NCBI GenBank assembly: GCA_963815125.1
Contig: CAWFFM010000002.1
Location: 1,054,001 to 1,118,000 of the forward strand
DNA: 64,000 nucleotides
From: Actinocatenispora sp963815125
Lineage (GTDB): Bacteria > Actinomycetota > Actinomycetes > Mycobacteriales > Micromonosporaceae
Direction of reading: 5' to 3'
Position numbers and translations under genes: made by a program. Below are positions 33,525 through 43,016 of this stretch, piece by piece. A model generated the notes under the pieces. That model was not told the DNA's origin, made no database searches, and was given only the letters and a program-made list of their open reading frames with translations. Position 1 is the first letter of the stretch. Every line of letters starts with the position of its first letter.

Positions 33525-34511
33525 ATGGCCCAGGCGCCTGTCAACGTCGCGGTCACCGGCGCGGCCGGTCAGATCGGGTACGCCCTGCTCTTCCGGATCG
33601 CCTCAGGTCAGCTGCTGGGCAGTGACACCCCCGTACGGCTGCGGCTGCTGGAGATCCCGCAGGCGGTCAAGGCCGCCGAGGGCACCGCGATGGAACTCGA
33701 CGACTGTGCCTTTCCGCTGCTGGCCGGTATCGACATCACCGACGACGCGAAGCAGGCGTTCGACGGGGTGAACGTCGCGTTGCTGGTCGGTGCCCGCCCG
33801 CGCAGCAAGGGCATGGAGCGCGGCGATCTGTTGGAGGCCAACGGCGGCATCTTCAAGCCGCAGGGTGCCGCGATCAACGACGGCGCCGCCGACGACGTAC
33901 GGGTCCTGGTGGTGGGCAACCCGGCGAACACCAACGCGCTGATCGCCCAGCGGCATGCACCGGACGTACCGGCCGAGCGGTTCACCGCGATGACCCGGCT
34001 GGATCACAACCGTGCGCTGGGACAGCTGTCCGCCAAGCTGTCGGTGCCGCTGGCCGACATCCGGCGGATGACGATCTGGGGCAACCACTCCGCCACCCAG
34101 TACCCGGACCTGTTCCACGCGCAGGTCAACGGTGCGGTCGCCGCCGAGCAGGTGGACCGCGGTTGGCTGTCGGACACCTTCATCCCGACCGTGGCCAAGC
34201 GCGGCGCGGCGATCATCGAGGCCCGCGGCGCCTCGTCGGCGGCCTCCGCGGCGAACGCGGCCATCGACCACGTGTACGACTGGGTCAACGGCACCCCCGA
34301 GGGCGACTGGACGTCCGCAGGGGTCGTCTCGGACGGCTCGTACGGTGTGCCGGAGGGACTGATCTCGTCGTTCCCGGTGATCTCGCGCGACGGCCGGTAC
34401 GAGATCGTGCAGGGTCTGGAGATCGACGAATTCTCCCGGCAGCGCATCGACGCCTCGGTGCGCGAACTCGCCGAGGAACGGGACGCGGTCGCCCAGCTCG
34501 GCCTGATCTGA
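33525..34511 (+). CDS. mdh: Malate dehydrogenase
   Basis: 328 residues of the cytosolic-type NAD malate dehydrogenase family. The Rossmann motif is VTGAAGQIGYALLFRIASG (start VTGAAGQIG), followed by the substrate-loop arginines in GARPRSKGMERGDLL, VVGNPANTNALI, MTRLDHNRA and the catalytic WGNHSATQYPD. It interconverts malate and oxaloacetate in the TCA cycle. GGGAG lies 9-10 bases before the ATG. It is monocistronic, closed by a strong hairpin. Citrate synthase and an AcnR-like regulator lie within 8.6 kb. Confidence 0.97.
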   Translation: MAQAPVNVAVTGAAGQIGYALLFRIASGQLLGSDTPVRLRLLEIPQAVKAAEGTAMELDDCAFPLLAGIDITDDAKQAFDGVNVALLVGARPRSKGMERGDLLEANGGIFKPQGAAINDGAADDVRVLVVGNPANTNALIAQRHAPDVPAERFTAMTRLDHNRALGQLSAKLSVPLADIRRMTIWGNHSATQYPDLFHAQVNGAVAAEQVDRGWLSDTFIPTVAKRGAAIIEARGASSAASAANAAIDHVYDWVNGTPEGDWTSAGVVSDGSYGVPEGLISSFPVISRDGRYEIVQGLEIDEFSRQRIDASVRELAEERDAVAQLGLI

Positions 34512-34521
34512 ATCAGCTGAC

Positions 34522-34564
34522 GATGAGGGGCCGTCACCCATCTGGTGGGTGACGGCCCCTCATC
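34522..34564. terminator. Perfect 19-bp hairpin between mdh and aldo/keto reductase
   Basis: Bases 34522-34540 and 34546-34564 are exact reverse complements (arms beginning GATGAGGGGCC) around a TCTGG loop. It begins 10 bases after the mdh stop and ends 18 bases before the convergent gene's stop. It probably terminates both transcripts. Confidence 0.85.
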
Positions 34565-34581
34565 GGTCTGGCCAGGGGCGG

Positions 34582-35370
34582 TCAGCTGCCGGCCAGCGCG
34601 TCGATCCGGCTCATCTGCTCGTCGGTGAGTTGGAAGCCGAACACATCGGCGTTGGCGCTGATCCGTTCCGGTGTGACCGATTTGGGGATGACCACGACAC
34701 CGTGCTGCAGGTGCCAGCGCAGCACCACCTGCGCGGAGGTGACCTGGTGCGCGTCGGCCACCTCGGTCAGGGTCGGCGCGCTGAGGTCTGAGGCCCGGAA
34801 CGGACTGTAACCCTCCAGCACCACACCCCGGTCCCGGTGCTCGGCCAGCACCTGGGCGTCGTACAGGGCCGGCGCCCACTTGATCTGGTTGACGGCCGGA
34901 GTGACACCAGTGGCCCCGGTCAGCTCGTCGATCTGCGCCGCGCTGTAGTTGCTGACCCCCACGCTGCGGGCCAGGCCATCGTCCCGGGCACTGAGCAGGT
35001 CACGCCACATCTGTGGACTCGCCTGCCCACCGGGTGGCCAGTGGATCAGCCACAGATCCACCTGACCGGTACCCAGCGCCGACAGGCTCTCCTCGATGGT
35101 CCGCCGCGCGCGCCCGGCGTGGTCCGGCGGAACCTTCGTGGTGACGAACACCTCTTCGCGGGGCACTCCACTGTCCGCGAGTGCCCGACCGACCTCGGCC
35201 TCGTTGCCGTACCCGGTGGCGGTGTCGAGATGGCGGTATCCGACCTCCAGTGCGTATCTGGTTGCGCGGTACGCGTCGTCGCCACGTGCCTGCCACGTAC
35301 CGAAGCCCAGTAACGGCATCTCGATCTTCCCGGGCAGGGTCACGGTCCAGCTGTCGATCTGACCCGTCAT
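34582..35370 (-). CDS. Aldo/keto reductase
   Basis: 262 residues of the AKR (alpha/beta)8 family. Catalytic and family motifs are GFGTWQ, YRHLDTATGYGNE (Asp and Tyr of the tetrad), VFVTTKVPPDH (Lys), LIHWPPGG (His) and IPKSVTPERISAN for NADPH binding. It reduces aldehydes or ketones such as 2,5-diketogluconate-type or xenobiotic carbonyls. The ATG at 35370 has GGGAGAG 8 bases upstream. It stands alone, divergent from the GH2 gene. Its physiological substrate is unknown. Confidence 0.92.
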   Translation of the reverse strand: MTGQIDSWTVTLPGKIEMPLLGFGTWQARGDDAYRATRYALEVGYRHLDTATGYGNEAEVGRALADSGVPREEVFVTTKVPPDHAGRARRTIEESLSALGTGQVDLWLIHWPPGGQASPQMWRDLLSARDDGLARSVGVSNYSAAQIDELTGATGVTPAVNQIKWAPALYDAQVLAEHRDRGVVLEGYSPFRASDLSAPTLTEVADAHQVTSAQVVLRWHLQHGVVVIPKSVTPERISANADVFGFQLTDEQMSRIDALAGS

Positions 35371-35552
35371 GACGAATCGCTCTCCCTCCGAGGCTGAGAC
35401 CAGGACCTTCGCCATCGTAGGGCGCGACGCAGCCGGGCGCTCGGGATGCGTGCGTGCCCTCCCAGCAGGCGGGCACGCCCCATGCCGCTGAGCATCCGGG
35501 TCGTCGGGGCCGGGGTGACCAAACAGTCTCAGGCAGATTTACAACGCTGAAA

Positions 35553-35558
35553 TAGACT
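35553..35558 (+). promoter_or_regulatory. Candidate -10 (TAGACT) for the GH2 gene
   Basis: TAGACT is a good actinobacterial -10 and would start transcription near 35565, 34 bases before the ATG. CAGTCT at 35524-35529 and AGACTG at 35554-35559 are inverted copies around the promoter and may mark regulation. Confidence 0.4.
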
Positions 35559-35598
35559 GCCGGCGTCCGTCACCGCCATCGGCGAGGAGAGTGTCCAC

Positions 35599-37473
35599 AT
35601 GCCGATCAGTCCGCCGCCGTCCGGCACTCCCCGGCCGGAGTACCCGCGACCGCAGTTCGTCCGTCCCGATTGGCTCAATCTCAACGGTCGCTGGCAGTTC
35701 GAGACCGACCGGGGCGACAGCGGCCTGGAACGGGGACTGGTCGGAGCCGAACTCACCGGGCAGATCCAGGTACCGTTCTGTCCGGAATCCCCGCTGTCCG
35801 GTATCGGCGACACCGACTTCCTCACCGCGGTGTGGTACCGCCGGGAGGTCGACCTGCCGGCCGACTGGACCGGCCGCCAGGTGCTGCTGCACTTCCAGGC
35901 CGTCGACTACGACACCACCGTGTGGGTCAACGGTGTCGAGGTGGGCCGGCACCGCGGTGGCTTCACGGGATTCAGCTGTGCGCTGGCCGGCGTCGCCGAG
36001 CCCGGCGGTCGCGCCACCATCGTGGTACGGGCCCGTGATCCGCGCAGCGGCCCGCAGGCACGCGGCAAACAGTCCACCGAGTACGCCAATCACGACTGCG
36101 ACTACACCCGAACCACGGGAATCTGGCAGACGGTCTGGCTGGAGCCGGTACCTGACACGCATCTGCGGCGCCCCCGCATCACGCCGGACGTCGCCAACAG
36201 CTCGTTCCACCTGGAGCTGCCCCTGTCAGCCAACCGCCCCGGGCACCGGATCCGCGCCACACTCACCGACGGCGAGGGCGCCGTCACGGTGGCTGAGGCC
36301 GCGGCGGACGTCGACCTCGCGCCCCGGCTGACCCTTCCGGTACCCGCCGAGCGGCGCCGGTACTGGCAACCGGGCGACGGCCAGCTCTACGGACTGCGGC
36401 TGGAACTGCTGGACCGTACCGGGACCGTGGTGGACGCAGCGGACAGCTACGCGGGGCTGCGGTCGGTGGCGATCGACGGCACCGCGGTACGGATCAACGG
36501 ACGGCCGGTGTTCCAGCGACTGGTGCTCGACCAGGGCTACTACCCCGACGGCGTACTCACCGCACCCGACGACGACGCCCTGCGACACGACATCGAGCTG
36601 GCGGTCGCGGCCGGGTTCAACGGTGCCCGGCTGCACCAGAAGGTGTTCGAGGAACGTTTCCTCTACCACGCCGACCAGCTCGGCTACCTGGTCTGGGGCG
36701 AGTTCGGCGACTGGGGCTGCAACGGTTACGGACCGGCCGGGGACAACCAACGCCCGGACGCCAGCTACGTGGCGCAGTGGCTGGAGGCGCTGGAACGTGA
36801 TTATTCGCACCCGGCGATAGTCGGCTGGTGCCCGCTGAACGAGACGAGACAGAACCTCACCGACCGGATCAGTGTGCTCGACGACGTGACCCGCGCAATG
36901 TTCCTCGCCACCAAGGCGATGGACCTGACCCGGCCGGTACTGGACGCATCGGGCTATGCGCACCGGGTGCCCGAGACCGACGTCTACGATTCGCACCACT
37001 ACGAACAGGATCCGCAACGGTTCGGCACCGAGATGGCCGGCCTGGCCAGCGGGAAGCCGTACGTCAACACCGGCGAGAACGGCGAGACCTGGTCGATGCC
37101 GTACCGGGGGCAGCCGTACTTCTGCAGCGAGTTCGGTGGTATCTGGTGGAACCCGCAGGCCAGCGAACAGGACTACTCCTGGGGCTACGGGAAGCGACCA
37201 CGAGACGCCGAAGAGTTCCACAGCCGGTTCGAGGGGCTCGTCGGCGCACTGCTCGACGACCAGGGCATGTTCGGTTACTGCTACACCCAGCTCACCGATG
37301 TGTACCAGGAGCAGAACGGCATCTACCGGTTCGACCGTACGGTGAAGTCGGATCTGGATCTGGGTCGGATCCGGGCCGCGCAGCAGCGTAGCGCCGCGAT
37401 GGAAGCCACCTCGGTGGCGCAGATCCGATCGGCGATCGACGTGCCAACGCAGTCGGACAGTTCCGTGCAGTGA
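35599..37473 (+). CDS. Glycoside hydrolase family 2 enzyme
   Basis: 624 residues: an N-terminal sugar-binding jelly roll (LNLNGRWQFETD, YRREVDLPADW), an immunoglobulin-like middle domain and a TIM barrel from about residue 300 (VFQRLVLDQGYYPDG). The acid/base Glu is in CPLNET (E415) and the nucleophile is in YFCSEFGG (E511). GH2 covers beta-galactosidase, beta-glucuronidase and beta-mannosidase; the sequence does not decide between them. No export signal is visible, so it should be cytoplasmic. AGGAG precedes the ATG. No transporter is adjacent. Confidence 0.9.
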   Translation: MPISPPPSGTPRPEYPRPQFVRPDWLNLNGRWQFETDRGDSGLERGLVGAELTGQIQVPFCPESPLSGIGDTDFLTAVWYRREVDLPADWTGRQVLLHFQAVDYDTTVWVNGVEVGRHRGGFTGFSCALAGVAEPGGRATIVVRARDPRSGPQARGKQSTEYANHDCDYTRTTGIWQTVWLEPVPDTHLRRPRITPDVANSSFHLELPLSANRPGHRIRATLTDGEGAVTVAEAAADVDLAPRLTLPVPAERRRYWQPGDGQLYGLRLELLDRTGTVVDAADSYAGLRSVAIDGTAVRINGRPVFQRLVLDQGYYPDGVLTAPDDDALRHDIELAVAAGFNGARLHQKVFEERFLYHADQLGYLVWGEFGDWGCNGYGPAGDNQRPDASYVAQWLEALERDYSHPAIVGWCPLNETRQNLTDRISVLDDVTRAMFLATKAMDLTRPVLDASGYAHRVPETDVYDSHHYEQDPQRFGTEMAGLASGKPYVNTGENGETWSMPYRGQPYFCSEFGGIWWNPQASEQDYSWGYGKRPRDAEEFHSRFEGLVGALLDDQGMFGYCYTQLTDVYQEQNGIYRFDRTVKSDLDLGRIRAAQQRSAAMEATSVAQIRSAIDVPTQSDSSVQ

Positions 37474-37977
37474 TCCTCGCGGGCGATGGTGGTGTCATCT
37501 TCGCTACTCCACCATCGCGGCGTACGGGGAGAGCCGAGGTCGTCGACTGTCCGATGTGGATATGTCACGGTGGAGATCCCACCATGGTGATGTGACCTAT
37601 CGCACCGCACATCCGAATGGATGGTCCGGTTCGTGATATCCGGGCCAGAGCGGGAAAACGGCGCAATCCCCGCCGCACCGTATCTCGACAGCACAGATTC
37701 CGGTCAATGTCGAGGTCAGCCGCATCTAGTACGCTCCATACAGCGCCGCGGCGGGAGGATTTCCACCCGCAACCCCGGGCGGGCAGCCACACGACGTGCC
37801 CTTGACTCAGTTACGGCCTACCGGCCGGTTGGGGAAAAGATCACACCACGGGTACTAGGCCGGCCCGCAGGCAGTGGCGTAGAAGATACGAGTAGCGTCG
37901 AGGTTACCGGCACGTAGCTGTTTTCGGGGAGCGTGACCCACGATCTGGACACCCCCCACCCGGACGAAGGGTCTTTC
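37474..37977. other. Long non-coding region between the GH2 gene and citrate synthase
   Basis: About 500 bp without a credible gene. It begins with a hairpin after the GH2 stop, passes through a relatively AT-richer stretch (37600-37750), and ends in the citrate synthase leader with a TAGCGT -10-like box at 37893-37898. No further structure is clear. Confidence 0.6.
37483..37518 (+). terminator. Hairpin after the GH2 gene
   Basis: GCGATGGTGG (37483-37492) and CCACCATCGC (37509-37518) are exact reverse complements around a 16-base loop, starting about 10 bases after the stop. Confidence 0.5.
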
Positions 37978-39270
<1,293 letters not shown>

Positions 39271-39277
39271 GCCATCA

Positions 39278-39306
39278 CCGGAGCGTCGGGAGTCCCGACG
39301 CTCCGG
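39278..39306. terminator. Perfect 13-bp hairpin after citrate synthase
   Basis: CCGGAGCGTCGGG (39278-39290) pairs exactly with 39294-39306 around AGT, starting 8 bases after the stop. Confidence 0.8.
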
Positions 39307-39311
39307 CCGGC

Positions 39312-39335
39312 CACCTGGTGGATGTCCACCAGGTG
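39312..39335. terminator. Second hairpin between citrate synthase and the nitrilase-family gene
   Basis: CACCTGGTGGA (39312-39322) pairs exactly with 39325-39335. It follows the first hairpin directly and ends 10 bases before the convergent gene's stop, so it may serve that gene on the minus strand. Confidence 0.65.
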
Positions 39336-39345
39336 ACCCCTCCGC

Positions 39346-40260
39346 TCAGGCCGGGATGCTCAACAGCCGGCGTTCGGACGGCTCACCCACCTGCACGTCC
39401 GCCAGCATCGGCTGCTCGGCGCGCGTCGCGGCCAGCAGCGCCGGATCCAGGTCGGCCACGATCACCGCATCCCCCGTATCCGGCGCCCGGACCAGTGCAC
39501 GACCCTCCGGATCGTAGATCGCGCTGCCACCGTTGAGAGTCCATGGCGTGGGCCCGCCGACCGCATCTGCGAACACCACGAACATGGTGTTGTCCAGTGC
39601 ACGGGCAGCGTAGTAGAGGTCACGACGGTGTTCGCTGCCGACCAGATACGCCGCCGGGCACAGATAACCGTGCGCGCCCGCCTGCGCCGCCGACCTGGCG
39701 TGCTCGGGAAAGCAGCCGTCGTAACAGATTCCCACGCCCAGCCGCCAGCCGCCCAGTTCGAGGCTGGTTGCGTACTCCCCCGGCGAGAACAGGGCCTGCT
39801 CCTCACCTCGACACAGGTGCCGCTTGTGGTATGCGTCGCGGACCGTACCGTCCGGGCCGACCAGTACCGCGGCCAGGTAACGCCGCTCGTCAGCTCCCAG
39901 CACACTCGCCCCGACCAGCACAGCGATGCCGTTCGCGGACGCGGCGGTGGCCAGGGAGTCCAGTCGCGGGTCGCTGATCAGGCCCGATTCATCGGCCGTC
40001 AGATCACAACGGGTCGGCTCAGCAGCCAGGGTGGGCGGATGGTAGGCGGGCAGGAACAGCTCCGGCAGCACGACGAGTCGGCAGCCTTCAGCGGCGGCCT
40101 GGCCGACGAGACGGGCCGCGCTGGCCGCGTTACGGGCCAGCTCCCCGGGCTGGGCGACGGCCTGTACGGCGGCGACGCGAAGTGCCCGCTGGGGCAGTGC
40201 CGGCTCGGACGACGTTGACTGTTCGGCAGACACGGGCTGCCCGGACGGCGTTGGATTCAC
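39346..40260 (-). CDS. Nitrilase-superfamily carbon-nitrogen hydrolase
   Basis: 304 residues with the Glu-Lys-Cys triad of the nitrilase fold: Glu in VVLPELFLPAY, Lys in DAYHKRHL and Cys in GICYDGCFPEHAR. DRRYL-type loops and a C-terminal ADLDPALLAATR segment are usual for the amidase branches. It hydrolyses amide or carbamoyl bonds of a small metabolite; the substrate is unassigned. The GTG at 40260 gives a Ser/Pro-rich leader of about 35 residues before the conserved core, so a GTG at 40233 may be the true start. It is divergent from the racemase gene. Confidence 0.85.
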   Translation of the reverse strand: MNPTPSGQPVSAEQSTSSEPALPQRALRVAAVQAVAQPGELARNAASAARLVGQAAAEGCRLVVLPELFLPAYHPPTLAAEPTRCDLTADESGLISDPRLDSLATAASANGIAVLVGASVLGADERRYLAAVLVGPDGTVRDAYHKRHLCRGEEQALFSPGEYATSLELGGWRLGVGICYDGCFPEHARSAAQAGAHGYLCPAAYLVGSEHRRDLYYAARALDNTMFVVFADAVGGPTPWTLNGGSAIYDPEGRALVRAPDTGDAVIVADLDPALLAATRAEQPMLADVQVGEPSERRLLSIPA

Positions 40261-40370
40261 TCCGACATGGTGCCAGCCGGGTCGGCCGCAGCGACGCACC
40301 GTGGGGCGGGCACAGCCCAGACGTCCGACGACGGCAGGATGTCACCGGGAGCACACGAAAGGGGCAACCG

Positions 40371-41510
40371 ATGGCGGGGCCACTGGCTGGGATCCGGATC
40401 GTCGAACTGGCCGGTATCGGCCCAGCGCCGTTCGCCGCGATGCTGCTGGCGGACCTCGGCGCGGAGGTGATCCGGGTGGACCGACCCGGTGGCCGGTCCA
40501 GTCCGGTCGACGCGGGGCACCGGATCCTCGGCCGTGGACGGCGCTCGGTGGCGGTGAATCTGAAGGACCCGGCCGGGGTCGAGGTGGTACTGAGGCTCGC
40601 CGGCACCGCCGACGCACTGATCGAGGGATACCGTCCCGGGGTGGCCGAGCGGCTGGGTATCGGACCCGAGCCCTGTCTGGCGGCCAACGCGCGGCTGGTG
40701 TACGGGCGGATGACCGGCTGGGGCCAGGACGGCCCACTGGCGCAGGCGGCCGGGCACGACATCAACTACATCGCGGTGGCCGGAGCGTTGAGCATGGTCG
40801 GGCGCTCCAGCGAGGCGCCGACCGTACCGCTGAACCTCATCGGCGACTTCGGCGGGGGCGGGATGCTGATGGCCGTCGGTGTGCTGGCCGCGTTGCTCGG
40901 CGCCCGGAACACCGGTCGCGGGCAGGTCGTCGACGCGGCCATGGTGGACGGCACCGCCACCCTGCTGTCGATGCTGCTGGGTCTGCGGGCAGCCGGCATG
41001 TGGCAGGAACGGGGCAACAACCTGCTGGACGGTGGTGCACCGTTCTACGACGCGTACCGGTGCTCCGATGGTGGGTACATCGCCGTCGGCGCACTGGAGC
41101 AGCCGTTCTACCAGGCACTGCTGACCGGGTTGGGTCTGGACGACGATCCGACGCTGCCCTCCCGCGAGGATCCGGCGCAATGGTCGGCGCTGCGAGAACG
41201 GCTCGGCGCCGCGTTCGCCGCCCGTACCCGCGACGAGTGGGCGGCCTGTTTCGAGGGCACCGACGCGTGTGTGGCTCCGGTGCTGGACCCGGACGAGGCG
41301 GCCCGACACCCCCATCTGGCGGCCCGGGGCACCTACCGGCACGACGACGGCCTACTGCAGCCGGCACCGGCGCCCCGCTTCTCCGACACGCCGGCAGACT
41401 TCCCGGCGCCGGCCCCGCCGATCGGCGCGGACACCGACGACGTGCTCACCGACCTCGGGTACGGCGCGACGGCTCTGGCAGACCTGCGCCGGGCCGGGGT
41501 GGTGGCCTGA
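40371..41510 (+). CDS. mcr: Alpha-methylacyl-CoA racemase (CaiB/BaiF family III CoA-transferase fold)
   Basis: 379 residues. It has GIRIVELAGIGPAPFAAMLLADLGAEVI (start GIRIVELAGIGP), GYRPGVAERLG and YGRMTGWGQDGPLA, then AAGHDINYIAVAGAL with the catalytic His and IGDFGGGG with the catalytic Asp. This His/Asp pair marks the alpha-methylacyl-CoA racemase branch rather than true CoA-transferases. It epimerises 2-methyl branched acyl-CoAs for beta-oxidation. AAAGGGG lies 6 bases before the ATG. The AcnR-like regulator, SDR protein and enoyl-CoA hydratase follow, suggesting branched-acyl degradation. Confidence 0.9.
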   Translation: MAGPLAGIRIVELAGIGPAPFAAMLLADLGAEVIRVDRPGGRSSPVDAGHRILGRGRRSVAVNLKDPAGVEVVLRLAGTADALIEGYRPGVAERLGIGPEPCLAANARLVYGRMTGWGQDGPLAQAAGHDINYIAVAGALSMVGRSSEAPTVPLNLIGDFGGGGMLMAVGVLAALLGARNTGRGQVVDAAMVDGTATLLSMLLGLRAAGMWQERGNNLLDGGAPFYDAYRCSDGGYIAVGALEQPFYQALLTGLGLDDDPTLPSREDPAQWSALRERLGAAFAARTRDEWAACFEGTDACVAPVLDPDEAARHPHLAARGTYRHDDGLLQPAPAPRFSDTPADFPAPAPPIGADTDDVLTDLGYGATALADLRRAGVVA

Positions 41511-41517
41511 CCTCCCA

Positions 41518-41537
41518 CAATCCGTACGTACGGATTG
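41518..41537. promoter_or_regulatory. Perfect 20-bp palindrome, candidate AcnR-type operator
   Basis: CAATCCGTAC is followed directly by its reverse complement, with no spacer. It lies between the racemase stop and the TetR start, overlapping the -35 of the regulator's promoter. TetR proteins typically bind such sites and repress themselves. Confidence 0.75.
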
Positions 41538-41563
41538 CAAACCAGGGTCCGGGCTGTCAGGAT
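41535..41563 (+). promoter_or_regulatory. Candidate acnR promoter (TTGCAA-N17-CAGGAT), leaderless
   Basis: TTGCAA at 41535-41540 and CAGGAT at 41558-41563 are 17 bases apart, and the GTG start is only 6 bases beyond the -10. The palindrome covers the first bases of the -35. Confidence 0.55.
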
Positions 41564-41569
41564 CATCGG

Positions 41570-42157
41570 GTGCCACGGGTCAGCCAGCAGCATCTCGACT
41601 CGCGCCGTCGCGAGATCCTCGCCGGCGCCCGCGCCTGCTTCGCCCGGCACGGCTACGAGGGCGCCACTGTACGCCGGCTGGAGGAGGCCATCGGGCTGTC
41701 CCGCGGGGCGATCTTCCACCACTTCCGGGACAAGGAGTCACTGTTCCTGGCGGTCGCCGAGGACGACGCGGCCGCGATGGTGGCCACCGTGGCCCGTAAC
41801 GGCCTGGTCCAGGTCATGCGGGACCTGACCGCCCGGGCGGATCAACCCGACATCACCGGCTGGCTGGGCACCCAGCTGGAGGTCTCCCGCCGGCTGCGTA
41901 CCGACGCCCTGTTCGCCCGGCGCTGGGCGCAACGCTCGGACGCCATCTCCCGGGCCACCCGGGAACGACTGGAACGCCAGCGCGAGGCGGGCGTACTGCG
42001 CTCCGACGTACCCATCGAGACATTGCAACGCTTCCTGGAACTGGCCCACGACGGGCTGGTGCTCTACCTCACGATGGGCCGCTCCGCGGACGACATCGAA
42101 CCGGTACTCGATCTTGTCGAGGAGACCGTCCGGCGCAGGGCCGACGGCGCGGACTGA
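41570..42157 (+). CDS. acnR: AcnR-like TetR-family repressor
   Basis: 195 residues. The DNA-binding domain has REILAGARACFARHGYEGATVRRLEEAIGLSRGAIFHHF (in part GYEGATVRRLEEA, SRGAIFHHF), which matches what I recall of AcnR from Corynebacterium and mycobacteria. The ligand domain has LEVSRRLRTD and DVPIETLQRFLEL, also AcnR-like. Known AcnR proteins repress aconitase. There is no acn gene in this window; the neighbours are a racemase and an SDR protein, with gltA and mdh 4-8 kb away. The GTG start follows a candidate leaderless promoter overlapped by a 20-bp palindrome, so self-repression is likely. Confidence 0.75.
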   Translation: MPRVSQQHLDSRRREILAGARACFARHGYEGATVRRLEEAIGLSRGAIFHHFRDKESLFLAVAEDDAAAMVATVARNGLVQVMRDLTARADQPDITGWLGTQLEVSRRLRTDALFARRWAQRSDAISRATRERLERQREAGVLRSDVPIETLQRFLELAHDGLVLYLTMGRSADDIEPVLDLVEETVRRRADGAD

Positions 42158-42221
42158 CGGGCCGGACGACCCGTATTCCCCCCATGGGTAGGTAGTGGAC
42201 CCGTGCGGCAGGATCGCAGGC

Positions 42222-42974
42222 ATGGATCTCGGACTCACAGACAAGGTGTACGTGGTCACCGGCGCCAGCAAGGGCCTGGGCTACGCGACCGCGAGCGCGC
42301 TGGTCGCCGACGGCGCCCGAGTGGTGGTGTCAGCCCGGGACACCGACCGCGTCGCCGCAGCCGTCGAACGACTCGGCGGCATGCCGCACGCCACCGGAGT
42401 GGTCGCCGACCTGGCGGCGGAGGACACACCCGAACGACTGGTCACGGCCGCGAGCGAACGGTTCGGCCGCCTGGACGGAGCGCTCGTCTCGTGTGGCGGC
42501 CCGCCGCCCGCCACCGTCGCCGGCGCCACCGACGAGGCATGGCGCCAGGCGTTCGACACCGTGTTCCTCGGCGCGGTGCGCTGTGCCCGGGTGGTGGCCG
42601 GCGCACTCACCGAGGGCGGCGCCATCGCCCTGGTGCTGTCCTCATCGGCCCGCTCCCCGATCACCGGCCTGGGCATCTCCAACGGCCTACGACCCGGTCT
42701 GGCGATGGCTACCAAGGACATGGCCGACCAGTTCGGCCCGGCCGGGGTCCGCCTGGTCGGCCTGCTGCCCGGCCGGATCGCCACGGACCGGATCCTGGAA
42801 CTGGACCAGGGCGACGAATCGGTCGCCGAACGGCAACGGGCAGCGATCCCGTTGCGACGCTACGGCACTCCCGACGAGTTCGGTCGGGTCGCGGCGTTCG
42901 TGCTCTCCCCGGCCGCCGGGTACCTCACCGGCAGCCTGATCACCGTGGACGGCGGCGCGATGCGCTGCCTGTGA
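42222..42974 (+). CDS. SDR-family protein lacking the usual Tyr-x3-Lys motif
   Basis: 250 residues with an intact Rossmann cofactor site (VVTGASKGLGYATA) and an SDR C-terminus (YLTGSLITVDGGAMR). The catalytic Ser region is LVLSSSARSP. The segment that normally reads Tyr-x3-Lys aligns as SNGLRPGLA, so Tyr appears replaced by Ser or Asn and Lys by Arg. Such SNxxR variants form a recognisable SDR subgroup of unclear activity. CAGGAT lies 7 bases before the ATG, suggesting a leaderless message. It sits between the AcnR-like gene and the enoyl-CoA hydratase. Confidence 0.82.
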   Translation: MDLGLTDKVYVVTGASKGLGYATASALVADGARVVVSARDTDRVAAAVERLGGMPHATGVVADLAAEDTPERLVTAASERFGRLDGALVSCGGPPPATVAGATDEAWRQAFDTVFLGAVRCARVVAGALTEGGAIALVLSSSARSPITGLGISNGLRPGLAMATKDMADQFGPAGVRLVGLLPGRIATDRILELDQGDESVAERQRAAIPLRRYGTPDEFGRVAAFVLSPAAGYLTGSLITVDGGAMRCL

Positions 42975-42991
42975 CACATGCCGCCGGGATA

Positions 42992-43016
42992 CGCCGGCCG
43001 GATCCTCCGGCCGGCG
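42992..43016. terminator. Perfect 11-bp hairpin between convergent SDR and enoyl-CoA hydratase genes
   Basis: CGCCGGCCGGA and TCCGGCCGGCG flank a TCC loop. The stem ends at the enoyl-CoA hydratase stop codon and should stop both transcripts. Confidence 0.65.

Noticed and set aside
37802..37807. TTGACT as a -35 for citrate synthase
   Set aside because: No acceptable -10 lies 16-19 bases downstream, and it is about 170 bases from the start.
40301..42157. Single 618-codon frame spanning the racemase and acnR
   Set aside because: Only its last 195 codons (acnR from 41570) look like protein. The rest is an out-of-frame shadow of the racemase gene.
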